From contig WFRY01000295.1 of NCBI GenBank assembly GCA_015486315.1, forward strand, positions 1 through 35,686: a DNA stretch of 35,686 bases, given 5' to 3'. The stretch is from Desulfobulbaceae bacterium (GTDB lineage: Bacteria; Desulfobacterota; Desulfobulbia; Desulfobulbales; Desulfobulbaceae). The notes under the pieces are model-generated. The model searched no databases, had not been told where the DNA came from, and was given only the letters and a program-made list of their open reading frames with translations. The position numbers and the translations under genes are program-made. This document shows positions 25,603 to 33,947 of this stretch, piece after piece (positions within the stretch are counted from its first letter, which is position 1; each line of letters begins with the position of its first letter).

Positions 25603-26950
25603 CCTCCGTCTGCAGCGTCTGATCCGCCATACTGTTCCTTACTGGATTTGCGTCGTTCTCTTTTTTTTTGCGGCATTCCTGACAATCCTCCTTATTTTTC
25701 GCACCCGGGAACAGGTTAAGGCCGGGCAGCTTCTGCACCACTATCAGGAGATCTACCGGCAGACAGGCCCATCCGGGCTGCAGTTAGCCTACACCGCTGA
25801 CCGGGAACATGGCGGCAGCTTTCTCCGGCTGGAAGGGCCGGGACTGCGCCTCATACTGGTCACCGACAGCAGCCGTGACAACAGTTTTCCCCTGCCCGAT
25901 TTTGCCGGTTTTTCAAGTGCAGACAACCTGGTATGGCATGCCCTGCAGCCAGGCGCCAGCCTGGGACCATGGACCGTTGCCGCTGCATCTCTGGGTGACG
26001 GAAATACTTTGCAGATCGGCATTGACAGCAATGAAAACCTGCAACTGCTTCAGCAGACAGGCCGGGCTCTTCTGCAGCTGAACTGTCTGTTCCTGCTGCT
26101 CTGTCTTCTGCCCGGCTGGCTGTCCACCCGTAGAGACAGCAAGAGAGTTCAAAGCATAACGAGACAGATCAACACCATAACCGGCGAGACCGGACAGAAA
26201 CTGAACATTAGCCGGGAGATGGAACCGGAAGAGACCGACCTGATCACGGCTGTCAACCAACTGCTGAGCCGGCAGCAGAAATTAACCCGGGAGCTGCAGG
26301 ATTCCATGGACAACGTGGCGCATGACCTGCGCACTCCAATGACCAGGCTCCGCTCCATTGCCGAATACGGCCTGCACAAGGGTGAAGACAACGCCCACCT
26401 GCGCGAGGCCCTGACCGACTGCCTGGAAGAGTCGGACCGTTTGCTCTCCATGCTCAATACCATGCTCAATGTTGCAGAGGCAGAGGCGGATACGGTCAAG
26501 CTTGATCTCCAGCCCGTATCACTGGCGGATTCCATCAATGACGTCGTCGATCTCTACTCCATTATTGCCGAAGACAGGGGAGCCGTTATACACTTTGTCC
26601 CCGATCCCGACCTGATCATCCTCGCTGACCGACAGCGTATCAGCCAGGTCTGGGCCAACCTGGTGGACAATGCCATAAAATATAACAGCACCGAGATCAA
26701 CATATCCACCAGCAGACATGACAATATGGCCCGGATTCAAATCCGGGATAACGGTATGGGAATTTCAGAAAATGAGATCAAACAGATCTGGAATCGCCTG
26801 TTCCGGGGTGACCGCAGCCGCTCCAAACCAGGGCTCGGGCTGGGACTCACCCTGGTCAGGGCTACGGTCAACAGCCATCAGGGCTCCATTGAAGTCAGCA
26901 GCACATTAAACAGAGGAACAACCTTTACCGTCGACCTGCCCCTTGCCTGA
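25583..26950 (+). CDS. Membrane sensor histidine kinase paired with the upstream regulator
   Basis: This 455-residue inner-membrane kinase has membrane segments at about 19-39 and 155-177 that enclose a periplasmic domain of about 115 residues. The domain has no cysteine and little histidine, so it does not look like an obvious metal sensor. A HAMP-like linker (about 178-230) leads to the HisKA domain, with H247 in NVAHDLRTPMTRLRS. The HATPase domain has NLVDNAIKYN, RDNGMGIS and GLGLGLTLV. Its start lies inside the end of the response regulator gene, the usual sign of a cognate pair. The signal sensed is not evident. Confidence 0.93.
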   Translation: MSLNRINLRLQRLIRHTVPYWICVVLFFFAAFLTILLIFRTREQVKAGQLLHHYQEIYRQTGPSGLQLAYTADREHGGSFLRLEGPGLRLILVTDSSRDNSFPLPDFAGFSSADNLVWHALQPGASLGPWTVAAASLGDGNTLQIGIDSNENLQLLQQTGRALLQLNCLFLLLCLLPGWLSTRRDSKRVQSITRQINTITGETGQKLNISREMEPEETDLITAVNQLLSRQQKLTRELQDSMDNVAHDLRTPMTRLRSIAEYGLHKGEDNAHLREALTDCLEESDRLLSMLNTMLNVAEAEADTVKLDLQPVSLADSINDVVDLYSIIAEDRGAVIHFVPDPDLIILADRQRISQVWANLVDNAIKYNSTEINISTSRHDNMARIQIRDNGMGISENEIKQIWNRLFRGDRSRSKPGLGLGLTLVRATVNSHQGSIEVSSTLNRGTTFTVDLPLA

Positions 26951-27047
26951 ACAATATATGGTTGGTTGGTCAACGATGATGAACAGGCTAAAAATCTCTT
27001 ACGGCAGCCTTAACTTATTCTGATGCTGACGATTCATAAAGTTTGCG

Positions 27048-29609
27048 TCAGGCTGTTAATGCTGCTCTTATCGCCCGTCCAAGTTCGTCCATGGAATAGG
27101 GTTTTTTAATAAATCCGGCCACCCCCAGCTTAAGAGCAACTTTAACCTCATCATGCTCCGAATAGCCGCTGGCTATAATTGCCTTTTGGCCGGGAATGAG
27201 ATCAAGTATCTTTTCATACGTCTCCCTACCGTTCATGCCCGGTTCCATCTGCATGTCAATAACAACCATTTCAACACTGTTGTCAGCGAGAAATTTAAGC
27301 GCAAGCTCGCCACTGCATACGGATGCAACGTTATATCCAAGCCTTGTCAACATTTGAGAGGCAATGTCACGAAGTTGTGGCTCATCATCCACAACAAGAA
27401 CGGTTTCACCATTTCCTGAAGGTATAACGTCCTCTTTTGGCCGGTCCTGCTCTGTTGCGTCTTCTCTGTTCACCGGAAAATAAAGCTGAAAGCGGGTTCC
27501 CTTATCACTGCTCTCAACAAATATTTGCCCCTTATGATCCTGTACAGTGTTCCACACTACGGACAGGCCGAGTCCGGTACCGCTTCGTCCCATTTTCTTC
27601 CTGGTATAAAAAGGCTCAAAGATATGCTCCAGATCTGTTGCGGCAATCCCTGGTCCATTATCCTGGACAGACAGAACAAGGTAGTAACCGGGAGAAAGTT
27701 TTTCCTGCATAGTACTGGATTTTCCGACCTGCAGATTAGTTGTTGTAATAAGAACCTCTCCACCATTACTCACGGCTTCAACAGCATTTGTCAGCAGATT
27801 CATAACCGTTTTTTTAATATGCATGGGAGAGCATGAAATAACGGCATCTTCTGCAAGAAGTTTTTCTTTACATATCATGTCCGGATGCAGAACTCTGAGT
27901 TTTGCGCATTCAGGAGAATCCAGATACTGCCGAACCAGCAGGTTGAGGTCATGGGGTTTTCTGACACTTGCGGCTCCCCTGGCAACGGTGAGCAGGTCGG
28001 CCACCACAGCGGCGGCTCGTTGACCGGATTCCCGGATTGCGACAAGCGGTTCCCGCATTGCACTATCTTCAGGCACCTGCAAAAGCAGCAGTTCAGGATA
28101 ACTGACGATTCCGGACAAAATATTATTTAAATCATGGGCTACACCGCCTGCCATCAAACCGATAGCCTCCATTTTCTGAGCCCGATGAAGTTGGCTCGCC
28201 ATTTGATGTACTTCCGTCTGATCAACAAGAAAACCAATCCGATAGATATGTTTGCCAAGTCTCAGGTTGGCATGAATGACATTTGCCTCAAAGCTTGACC
28301 CGTCCTTTCGTACAAAAGGAATGTTCAAAGCAGTCCTGCGTCTCCCCACATCCCGGTCTTTAAATTCTTTGATAATTTTGTTCAAAGAATCGGGGGGATG
28401 TAAGGCATCAACTAAAAGACACTCCAGAGATTCTTTTTCATAACCAAGCATCTCGCAGGCAGCAGGGTTTGCATACTGCAACTTTCTGCTGTCTATATCG
28501 GCAATCAAAATTCCAACTGGTGCCCGCTCAAGAATCCGCTGTAATCGCTCTTCACTTTCCTGGAGGCGGACAGTTCGTTCCTGAACCCGATGTTCCAGAT
28601 CGGCATTATATTTGGCCAGGGAATCATTGAGATTAACAATTCGCTGAACAAGAGAACCGTAACTGAAATAGAGGATAATAAAAGAAACAACCAGCAGGAA
28701 ACTGCTCAGGAGAAACACGGAAAAAAACAGACTCCACTTTTGCGCAAGTATGGCTGAAAGATCCAGGGCCACAAAAATATCGCCTATCTTTTCAGCACGA
28801 AAATTAAGCAGGGGTAAAATATTAAGGATTACATATGGCCGTCCATCCAACTGTATCTTCTGCTGATCCAGGTTCCAGTCGAGTTGATCCTGTACAGAAG
28901 AAAATACGGCAATATCATCAGAAATAATTGTATGAGTCCTACCCCGTAATCTGTTGGAACCTCCCTCTGGTACAAGGGCAAACTCCTCATTGTTAACCAC
29001 CAGACCGGAAATGGTTTTTAACTTGTCACGCAGGGCATCCAGCACTATGCCGGCCTTAATACCAAACTGTACGACACCCAGATATTCATTTTTATAAAAA
29101 ACCGGCTGGACAATCCGGTACTGCAACGTGCTTGTTCCGATATCAAATCCGAACTTCTGCTGTTTTTCTTTATTCACGGCAGCAATGTCAGGTCGTAATG
29201 CACCAATTTCATCACCAGACTTTCCCGGATTATGGACTCGTAAAAAAACACGGTTATCCGGGAGAATCCAGCCGATAGTAGAAAAATAAGGGTTTTCTTT
29301 TTGTAATCCCTTCAGGAACGGTTGACTCAAGGCCAGTAATTTTTTTCGATCCCGGTCGGCAAAGGCAGCGAGCATTTGCTCTCGTATTGAGGAGAGATCA
29401 GGGTTGACAAATGAAATAATTCTTTTGCGATAGCTCTGCGATGCATCTGAGAGGAGAGTTTCGGCCAACAGAACCGCACTTTCTTTTTTTCCTGCTATAA
29501 GTTCTGCGATCTTATCATCAAACTGGCGCTGAAAAAACAATCCGAATATGGCGCAGATTGCCGTTATCAGCAGCATAATCGAGATAATGACTTTCCATTT
29601 TGTGTTCAT
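27048..29609 (-). CDS. Hybrid sensor histidine kinase/response regulator with Cache-type sensor and PAS
   Basis: This 853-residue protein has a membrane helix at about 7-27, a periplasmic Cache-like domain (about 30-290, with STIGWILPDNRVFLRVHNPG and VVQFGIKAG), a second helix at about 300-325 and a coiled linker. A PAS domain with its C-terminal motif follows (about 355-480). The HisKA domain has H492 in GGVAHDLNNILSG. The HATPase domain has NLLTNAVEAV, DNGPGIA and GTGLGLSVV. A C-terminal receiver domain has DDEPQ and phosphoacceptor D785 in VVIDMQMEPGMNG. The receiver has no output domain, so it should relay to another protein or modulate the kinase. It converges with the preceding kinase gene and has no regulator gene beside it. 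Confidence 0.92.
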   Translation of the reverse strand: MNTKWKVIISIMLLITAICAIFGLFFQRQFDDKIAELIAGKKESAVLLAETLLSDASQSYRKRIISFVNPDLSSIREQMLAAFADRDRKKLLALSQPFLKGLQKENPYFSTIGWILPDNRVFLRVHNPGKSGDEIGALRPDIAAVNKEKQQKFGFDIGTSTLQYRIVQPVFYKNEYLGVVQFGIKAGIVLDALRDKLKTISGLVVNNEEFALVPEGGSNRLRGRTHTIISDDIAVFSSVQDQLDWNLDQQKIQLDGRPYVILNILPLLNFRAEKIGDIFVALDLSAILAQKWSLFFSVFLLSSFLLVVSFIILYFSYGSLVQRIVNLNDSLAKYNADLEHRVQERTVRLQESEERLQRILERAPVGILIADIDSRKLQYANPAACEMLGYEKESLECLLVDALHPPDSLNKIIKEFKDRDVGRRRTALNIPFVRKDGSSFEANVIHANLRLGKHIYRIGFLVDQTEVHQMASQLHRAQKMEAIGLMAGGVAHDLNNILSGIVSYPELLLLQVPEDSAMREPLVAIRESGQRAAAVVADLLTVARGAASVRKPHDLNLLVRQYLDSPECAKLRVLHPDMICKEKLLAEDAVISCSPMHIKKTVMNLLTNAVEAVSNGGEVLITTTNLQVGKSSTMQEKLSPGYYLVLSVQDNGPGIAATDLEHIFEPFYTRKKMGRSGTGLGLSVVWNTVQDHKGQIFVESSDKGTRFQLYFPVNREDATEQDRPKEDVIPSGNGETVLVVDDEPQLRDIASQMLTRLGYNVASVCSGELALKFLADNSVEMVVIDMQMEPGMNGRETYEKILDLIPGQKAIIASGYSEHDEVKVALKLGVAGFIKKPYSMDELGRAIRAALTA

Positions 29610-30100
29610 TGACAGTAGATAATTACAAAAGAAGAAGCATTGAGACCGAACGTCTCAAAATCAACAGAAATTTAAACAAATGGTTTCGTAAAGACTATTT
29701 TTTTATATTTTCGTCATCCAGCGGCGGGAGAAAGCGTAGAATTCGACCCGGTTGTTTCAAGATGTTATGGATTCCCGTCTGCACAGGGATGACGAGTCAA
29801 AAAAATAATAATCCATCAAAAAACGATCCGGGCTAACTCAATCAATTAATTATATCAAGCTGTAAATTATTTACCAGTAACTTACGACGAACCTGCAACA
29901 AATCAATAAACAGCATTTACTTGTTCATCATTTTTTTTCGATATGTTTCCTGTCGAAATATTCTGCTCCCTCTTCCGGAAGGCATCGATTCTCCATACAT
30001 TACATTCTTGTAATCCTCTCGTAAGCTTCCGGTAAGGATTGTTGCTTATAGTACATCCAAACACAATAACCATTGCCTGATTCGTATAAGGAGAACACTG
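29610..30100. other. Intergenic gap of about 490 bases before moxR
   Basis: I see no convincing gene here. The stretch holds a short repeat fragment (29712-29794, listed separately), AT-rich sequence, and a small inverted repeat AATCCT/AGGATT around 30012-30040. A good Shine-Dalgarno sequence, AAGGAG, lies seven bases before the moxR ATG. A TATAGT near 30047 is a possible -10 element for the bat operon, but no convincing -35 accompanies it. Confidence 0.5.
29712..29794. repeat. Dispersed repeat bounded by CGTCATCC/GGATGACG
   Basis: Eight-base terminal inverted repeats CGTCATCC (29712-29719) and GGATGACG (29787-29794) enclose 67 bases, including ATGGATTCCCGTCTGCAC. The GGATTCCCG...GGGATGAC part resembles the sequence at 33849-33881 and a repeat type common in proteobacterial intergenic regions. 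It has no coding capacity and lies between the divergent hybrid kinase and moxR genes. Confidence 0.55.
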
Positions 30101-31153
30101 ATGAATCAATCCATTGACAGCACTGTTTCAGCAACACCGCCCATTCCTCAACCCGGTGCCATGGAGCATGAATCCGTGCAGGCCATTAACGAGGCTGTAC
30201 AGAACAGTTCGGCCTGGGTGGGGGTATTAAAAAGTGAAATAGCAAAAAATATTGTCGGTCAGGAAATGCTGGTTGACCGATTGCTGATCGGGCTGCTTAC
30301 CGGTGGTCATATCCTGCTTGAAGGGTTACCCGGTCTTGCCAAGACCCTGGCGGTCAAGACCCTGGCCACGGCAGTATCCACTGATTTTCGCCGTATCCAG
30401 TTTACCCCGGACATGCTGCCCGCCGACATAATGGGTACAGAGATATACAATCCCAGGGACACTTCCTTTGAGGTAAAACAGGGACCGATCTTTTCATCCA
30501 TTATCCTGGCCGACGAGATCAACCGCGCCCCGTCCAAGGTCCAGTCGGCTCTGCTTGAAGCCATGCAGGAGCGGCAGGTTACCATTGGTGAGTCCACCTT
30601 TGCCCTGCCTGAGCTCTTCTTGGTACTGGCTACCCAGAATCCCATTGAGCAGGAGGGTACCTATCCCCTGCCCGAGGCCCAGGTCGACCGGTTCATGCTT
30701 AAGGTTGTGGTTGATTATCCCAGCCGGGAACAGGAACGGATGATCCTGGAAATGGTGGAACATATAGACTCAAAGATTTCGGTTCAGCCGATCATCTCGC
30801 CCGACGACATCCTGAAGGCACGATCCGTGGTGGATTCAATTTATCTGGACGACCGGATTAAGGACTATATTGTGTCGCTCGTGTATGCAACCCGGGATCC
30901 GGCAGGGGTTGACCTGGATCTGAAGGATTATATTGAAACCGGTGCCTCTCCCAGGGCGACCATCAACCTGAAAGTTGCAGCCAGGGCACTGGCCTACCTG
31001 AACGGACGCGGCTACGTGATCCCGGACGATATCAAGAGCTGCGCAATGGACGTAATGCGCCACAGGATACGAATCAGTTATGAGGCCGAGGCCGAGGGGA
31101 TTACCAGCGAAGATATTATCCGCAAACTACTCGATACGATCCCGGTACCTTAG
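30101..31153 (+). CDS. MoxR-family AAA+ ATPase
   Basis: This 350-residue MoxR ATPase probably acts as a chaperone that works with the VWA-domain proteins encoded after it. Walker A is EGLPGLAKT at about residues 73-81, and Walker B is IILADEINRAP. The sensor 1 region is ATQNPIEQEGTYPLPEAQVDRF, with the family-specific EGTYPLPEAQ stretch. The C-terminal lid contains TGASPRATINL. The first 35 residues are an extra, poorly conserved leader. The start has AAGGAG at good spacing. It is first in the moxR-DUF58-DUF4381-batA-batB run. Confidence 0.95.
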   Translation: MNQSIDSTVSATPPIPQPGAMEHESVQAINEAVQNSSAWVGVLKSEIAKNIVGQEMLVDRLLIGLLTGGHILLEGLPGLAKTLAVKTLATAVSTDFRRIQFTPDMLPADIMGTEIYNPRDTSFEVKQGPIFSSIILADEINRAPSKVQSALLEAMQERQVTIGESTFALPELFLVLATQNPIEQEGTYPLPEAQVDRFMLKVVVDYPSREQERMILEMVEHIDSKISVQPIISPDDILKARSVVDSIYLDDRIKDYIVSLVYATRDPAGVDLDLKDYIETGASPRATINLKVAARALAYLNGRGYVIPDDIKSCAMDVMRHRIRISYEAEAEGITSEDIIRKLLDTIPVP

Positions 31154-31261
31154 GACTTGTTCCATAAATAATTTTGTATTCCGCAGGTTGTGTTATCCCG
31201 CCTGCGGGTGATCCGATACTTTTTTAACAGGTATGTAATTCACTGTATTGATGACAATTTG

Positions 31262-32176
31262 ATGGAAAAAACAATCACAAAAGAAATCCTGAAAAAAGTT
31301 CGCCGGATTGAGGTGCGTACCCGGCGGATGGTGGATGACACCCTGGCCGGCAGCTACCACTCGGTGTTTAAAGGACGGGGCATGAACTTTGACGAGGTGC
31401 GGGAGTATGTACCCGGTGATGAAATCCGGACCATTGACTGGAATGTCACAGCCCGGACCGGGGTGCCTCATGTCAAAAAGTTCACCGAAGAACGGGAACT
31501 GACAATCATGCTGATGATTGACATCAGCGGCTCGGGTGGTTTCGGCTCCGGCGAACAGTCGAAACGGGAGATGATGGCCGAGCTGGGCTCAGTACTTGCC
31601 TTTTCCGCAGTCCGCAACAACGACAAGGTCGGGCTGATCCTGTTTTCCGACTTTGTCGAACTCTTTATTCCACCGGCCAAGGGACGCAGCCATATTCTAC
31701 GCGTTATCCGGGAAATTCTTTTTTTTCAACCCAAGGGGCGGGGAACCGATATCGGCGAAGCACTGGACTTTGTCAACCGGGTGACCAGAAGAAAATGCGT
31801 TACCTTTCTCATCTCCGACTTCTGCCTGCCCGGTGATCTAAAAAAATCTCTGGAACAGATCAGGCCCAAACTGCAGATCACCGGTCGTCGACATGACCTG
31901 ATTACGGTATCGGTTACCGACCCAAGGGAACATGAGTTGCCCGACGTCGGCTGGATTACCCTGGAGGATGCGGAAACCGGAGAACAGATAATCATGAATA
32001 CGGCTGATTCCTGGACCCGCAAGGCCTATGCCTCCCTGGCCGAGGACCGTATGCAGCAGTTTACCCGTACCGTACGCCGTGCAGGTATTGACCTGCTTGA
32101 GCTGTCCACGGATAAACCGTATCTGAGTCCGTTGATGAGTTTTTTCGGCACGCGCAGAAGGAGAATGGTGCGATGA
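31262..32176 (+). CDS. DUF58 protein (BatA/VWA-associated, MIDAS-containing)
   Basis: This 304-residue protein has the DUF58 signature GRGMNFDEVREYVPGD...IDWNVTAR and a VWA-like core with a DISGS MIDAS motif starting at D87. It is probably cytoplasmic and linked functionally to MoxR. I chose the ATG at 31262, giving MEKTITKEILKKVRRIEVRTRR as family members begin. The frame is open upstream to a GTG at 31190, but that part is unlike the family and overlaps a 7-bp hairpin (CCGCAGG/CCTGCGG). The Shine-Dalgarno sequence at the chosen start is weak. The stop overlaps the next ATG (ATGA at 32173). Confidence 0.9.
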   Translation: MEKTITKEILKKVRRIEVRTRRMVDDTLAGSYHSVFKGRGMNFDEVREYVPGDEIRTIDWNVTARTGVPHVKKFTEERELTIMLMIDISGSGGFGSGEQSKREMMAELGSVLAFSAVRNNDKVGLILFSDFVELFIPPAKGRSHILRVIREILFFQPKGRGTDIGEALDFVNRVTRRKCVTFLISDFCLPGDLKKSLEQIRPKLQITGRRHDLITVSVTDPREHELPDVGWITLEDAETGEQIIMNTADSWTRKAYASLAEDRMQQFTRTVRRAGIDLLELSTDKPYLSPLMSFFGTRRRRMVR

Positions 32177-32814
32177 AATATTTCATTATTATTCTGCTGC
32201 TCTTCATAACCGCTTTCTCAACTGCTCTGCAGGCTGAGCCTGTTACGGCCCCCCTGGCCATGCCGCAGCAGACCCCTGCCGTGCCGGCTGTGCAGCAGGA
32301 CACGGCCAAAGGCCCTGAACTCTTTGACATTAAAGGCCCCATCGAGATTACGGATAACAGCAAAACCATCATCCTGACTGCTGCAGCCATAGGTCTCCTG
32401 ATTCTGCTTGCCGCCCTCCTCATCCTGTGGCGAAAACGTGCTGAAAAGCAGCGGGCTGTTCTGGCCCATGAAACCGCACTGCAGCAGCTTCTTCAGGCGC
32501 AGCAGCTTATTGATGGACACCGGGTCGATGCATTTATCACCCTGATCGACCAGACTCTGCGCAGTTATATTGAACAGCGTTTTGCCATCTCCGCCCGCAG
32601 GCAGACAACCCGTGAGTTTATTACCGAAATTACCGAGAACACAGGTTCTATCCCCGAACCGCTTGCACGTCAAAACAAAAATCTGCAGACATGGCTCGAG
32701 CACTGTGACCTGGTAAAATTTGCCAGGGCCGACCTGACCACAGAGACAATGGCTGAAATGCTTGCCAATCTGCGCTCATTTATTGAATCAACCAGAATGG
32801 AGCTGAAAAAATAA
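32173..32814 (+). CDS. DUF4381-like membrane protein of the bat operon
   Basis: This 213-residue protein begins with a signal-type hydrophobic segment (1-21, MKYFIIILLLFITAFSTALQ). A Pro/Ala-rich periplasmic stretch follows, then a membrane helix at about 72-93 (ILTAAAIGLLILLAALLILW) and a cytoplasmic helical domain of about 120 residues. The layout fits the DUF4381 proteins found between DUF58 and BatA genes. Function is unknown beyond the operon association. Translation is coupled to the DUF58 gene by an ATGA overlap, and the batA ATG begins two bases after its stop. Confidence 0.8.
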   Translation: MKYFIIILLLFITAFSTALQAEPVTAPLAMPQQTPAVPAVQQDTAKGPELFDIKGPIEITDNSKTIILTAAAIGLLILLAALLILWRKRAEKQRAVLAHETALQQLLQAQQLIDGHRVDAFITLIDQTLRSYIEQRFAISARRQTTREFITEITENTGSIPEPLARQNKNLQTWLEHCDLVKFARADLTTETMAEMLANLRSFIESTRMELKK

Positions 32815-32816
32815 AT

Positions 32817-33812
32817 ATGGACAGCCTGCGATTTATACATCCGGAACTGCTCTGGCTGCTGCTCCTGCTGCCTGTACTCGCCCTGTTGCGGGGCAGAAAG
32901 GGACCGGCACCGGCCCTGGTATTTTCTTCCATTTCCGTTGCTCGGGCCATCTCCGGTAACCGGAAAGCGCATCCGGGCAGGTTGCTGGGACTGCTTCGTC
33001 TGCTGGCAGTAGGCCTGATTATCGTTGCCATGGCCCGTCCCCAGTGGGGGAATACCACCACCGAGGTAGAGGCCTCGGGCATAGACATCCTGCTGGCAGT
33101 TGATATTTCAGGATCCATGGAGGCCAGAGATTTTACCCTGCACGGCAAAGCAGCTAACCGGCTGGATGTTGTCAAATCGGTGGTTGCAAAATTTATCAAG
33201 GAACGGCCCAACGACCGCATCGGTCTGGTAGCCTTTGCGGGCAGGCCGTATATGGTCTGCCCCCTGACCCTTGACCATGACTGGCTGCAGCGGCGCTTGG
33301 ATTCCCTGAAAGTCGGCATGGTCGAAGATGGTACCGCCATTGGTTCCGCCATTGCCTCCGGCGTTAACCGACTGCGGGACAGAGATTCCAAGTCCCGCAT
33401 CCAGATCCTGCTCACCGACGGCATGAATAATGCGGGTAAAGTCTCGCCTCTCACGGCTGCCGAGGCGGCCGAAACCCTTGGCATAAAAGTTTACACCATC
33501 GGTGCCGGGACCAGGGGCGAGGCCCCGATGCCTGTTCAGGACCAGTTCGGCCGTAAGCGGCTCATGCGGGTAAAGGTGGACATTGACGAGGAAACCTTGA
33601 GCAAAGTAGCCGAGATGACCGGTGCCAGGTATTTTCGGGCAACCGACACCCGCTCACTGGAAAAGATCTATAATGAGATTAATGCCATGGAAGTAACGAC
33701 CAGAAAAATAAAACATTTTTCCAGGTACCGGGAACTGTTTTCCTGGCTGGTGTTTGCAGCCCTGATGCTGCTCACTCTGGAACTTTTCGTATCAAGAAGA
33801 CGTCTGCCATGA
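32817..33812 (+). CDS. batA: BatA-type VWA domain membrane protein
   Basis: This 331-residue protein has an N-terminal BatA segment with two membrane helices (about 10-22 and 55-75). A von Willebrand factor A domain (about 88-290) carries a complete MIDAS motif, DISGS from D96, with a later TDGMNN. A C-terminal membrane helix lies near 305-325. In Bacteroidetes and spirochaetes the Bat proteins were named for aerotolerance; their exact role is still unclear. The VWA domain should lie on the periplasmic side, anchored at both ends. It sits directly after the DUF4381-like gene. The 135 bases after it contain a repeat fragment. Confidence 0.92.
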   Translation: MDSLRFIHPELLWLLLLLPVLALLRGRKGPAPALVFSSISVARAISGNRKAHPGRLLGLLRLLAVGLIIVAMARPQWGNTTTEVEASGIDILLAVDISGSMEARDFTLHGKAANRLDVVKSVVAKFIKERPNDRIGLVAFAGRPYMVCPLTLDHDWLQRRLDSLKVGMVEDGTAIGSAIASGVNRLRDRDSKSRIQILLTDGMNNAGKVSPLTAAEAAETLGIKVYTIGAGTRGEAPMPVQDQFGRKRLMRVKVDIDEETLSKVAEMTGARYFRATDTRSLEKIYNEINAMEVTTRKIKHFSRYRELFSWLVFAALMLLTLELFVSRRRLP

Positions 33813-33848
33813 GTGAAGGGAACTTCTCCAAAAGTGGTGGTAAAACTC

Positions 33849-33881
33849 CTGGATTCCCGATAACGACACTTGGGAATGACA
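33849..33881. repeat. Repeat fragment between batA and batB
   Basis: The 33-base segment contains CTGGATTCCCG and TGGGAATGACA, with ATTCCC (33853-33858) and GGGAAT (33872-33877) as inverted arms around 13 bases. It resembles the right part of the element at 29712-29794. It lies 37 bases past the batA stop and 67 bases before batB, and could weaken cotranscription or protect the upstream mRNA end. Confidence 0.5.
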
Positions 33882-33947
33882 GTTGGAATTACCTGTAAAT
33901 ACGTTTTTTTAAAACCGATACCTTAAACTTTATATCAGCTAACCGAC

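Noticed and set aside
31181-31207. CCGCAGG/CCTGCGG hairpin between moxR and the DUF58 gene as a terminator
   Set aside because: The stem is only 7 bp with a loop of about 13 bases and no T-tract; the operon very probably continues.
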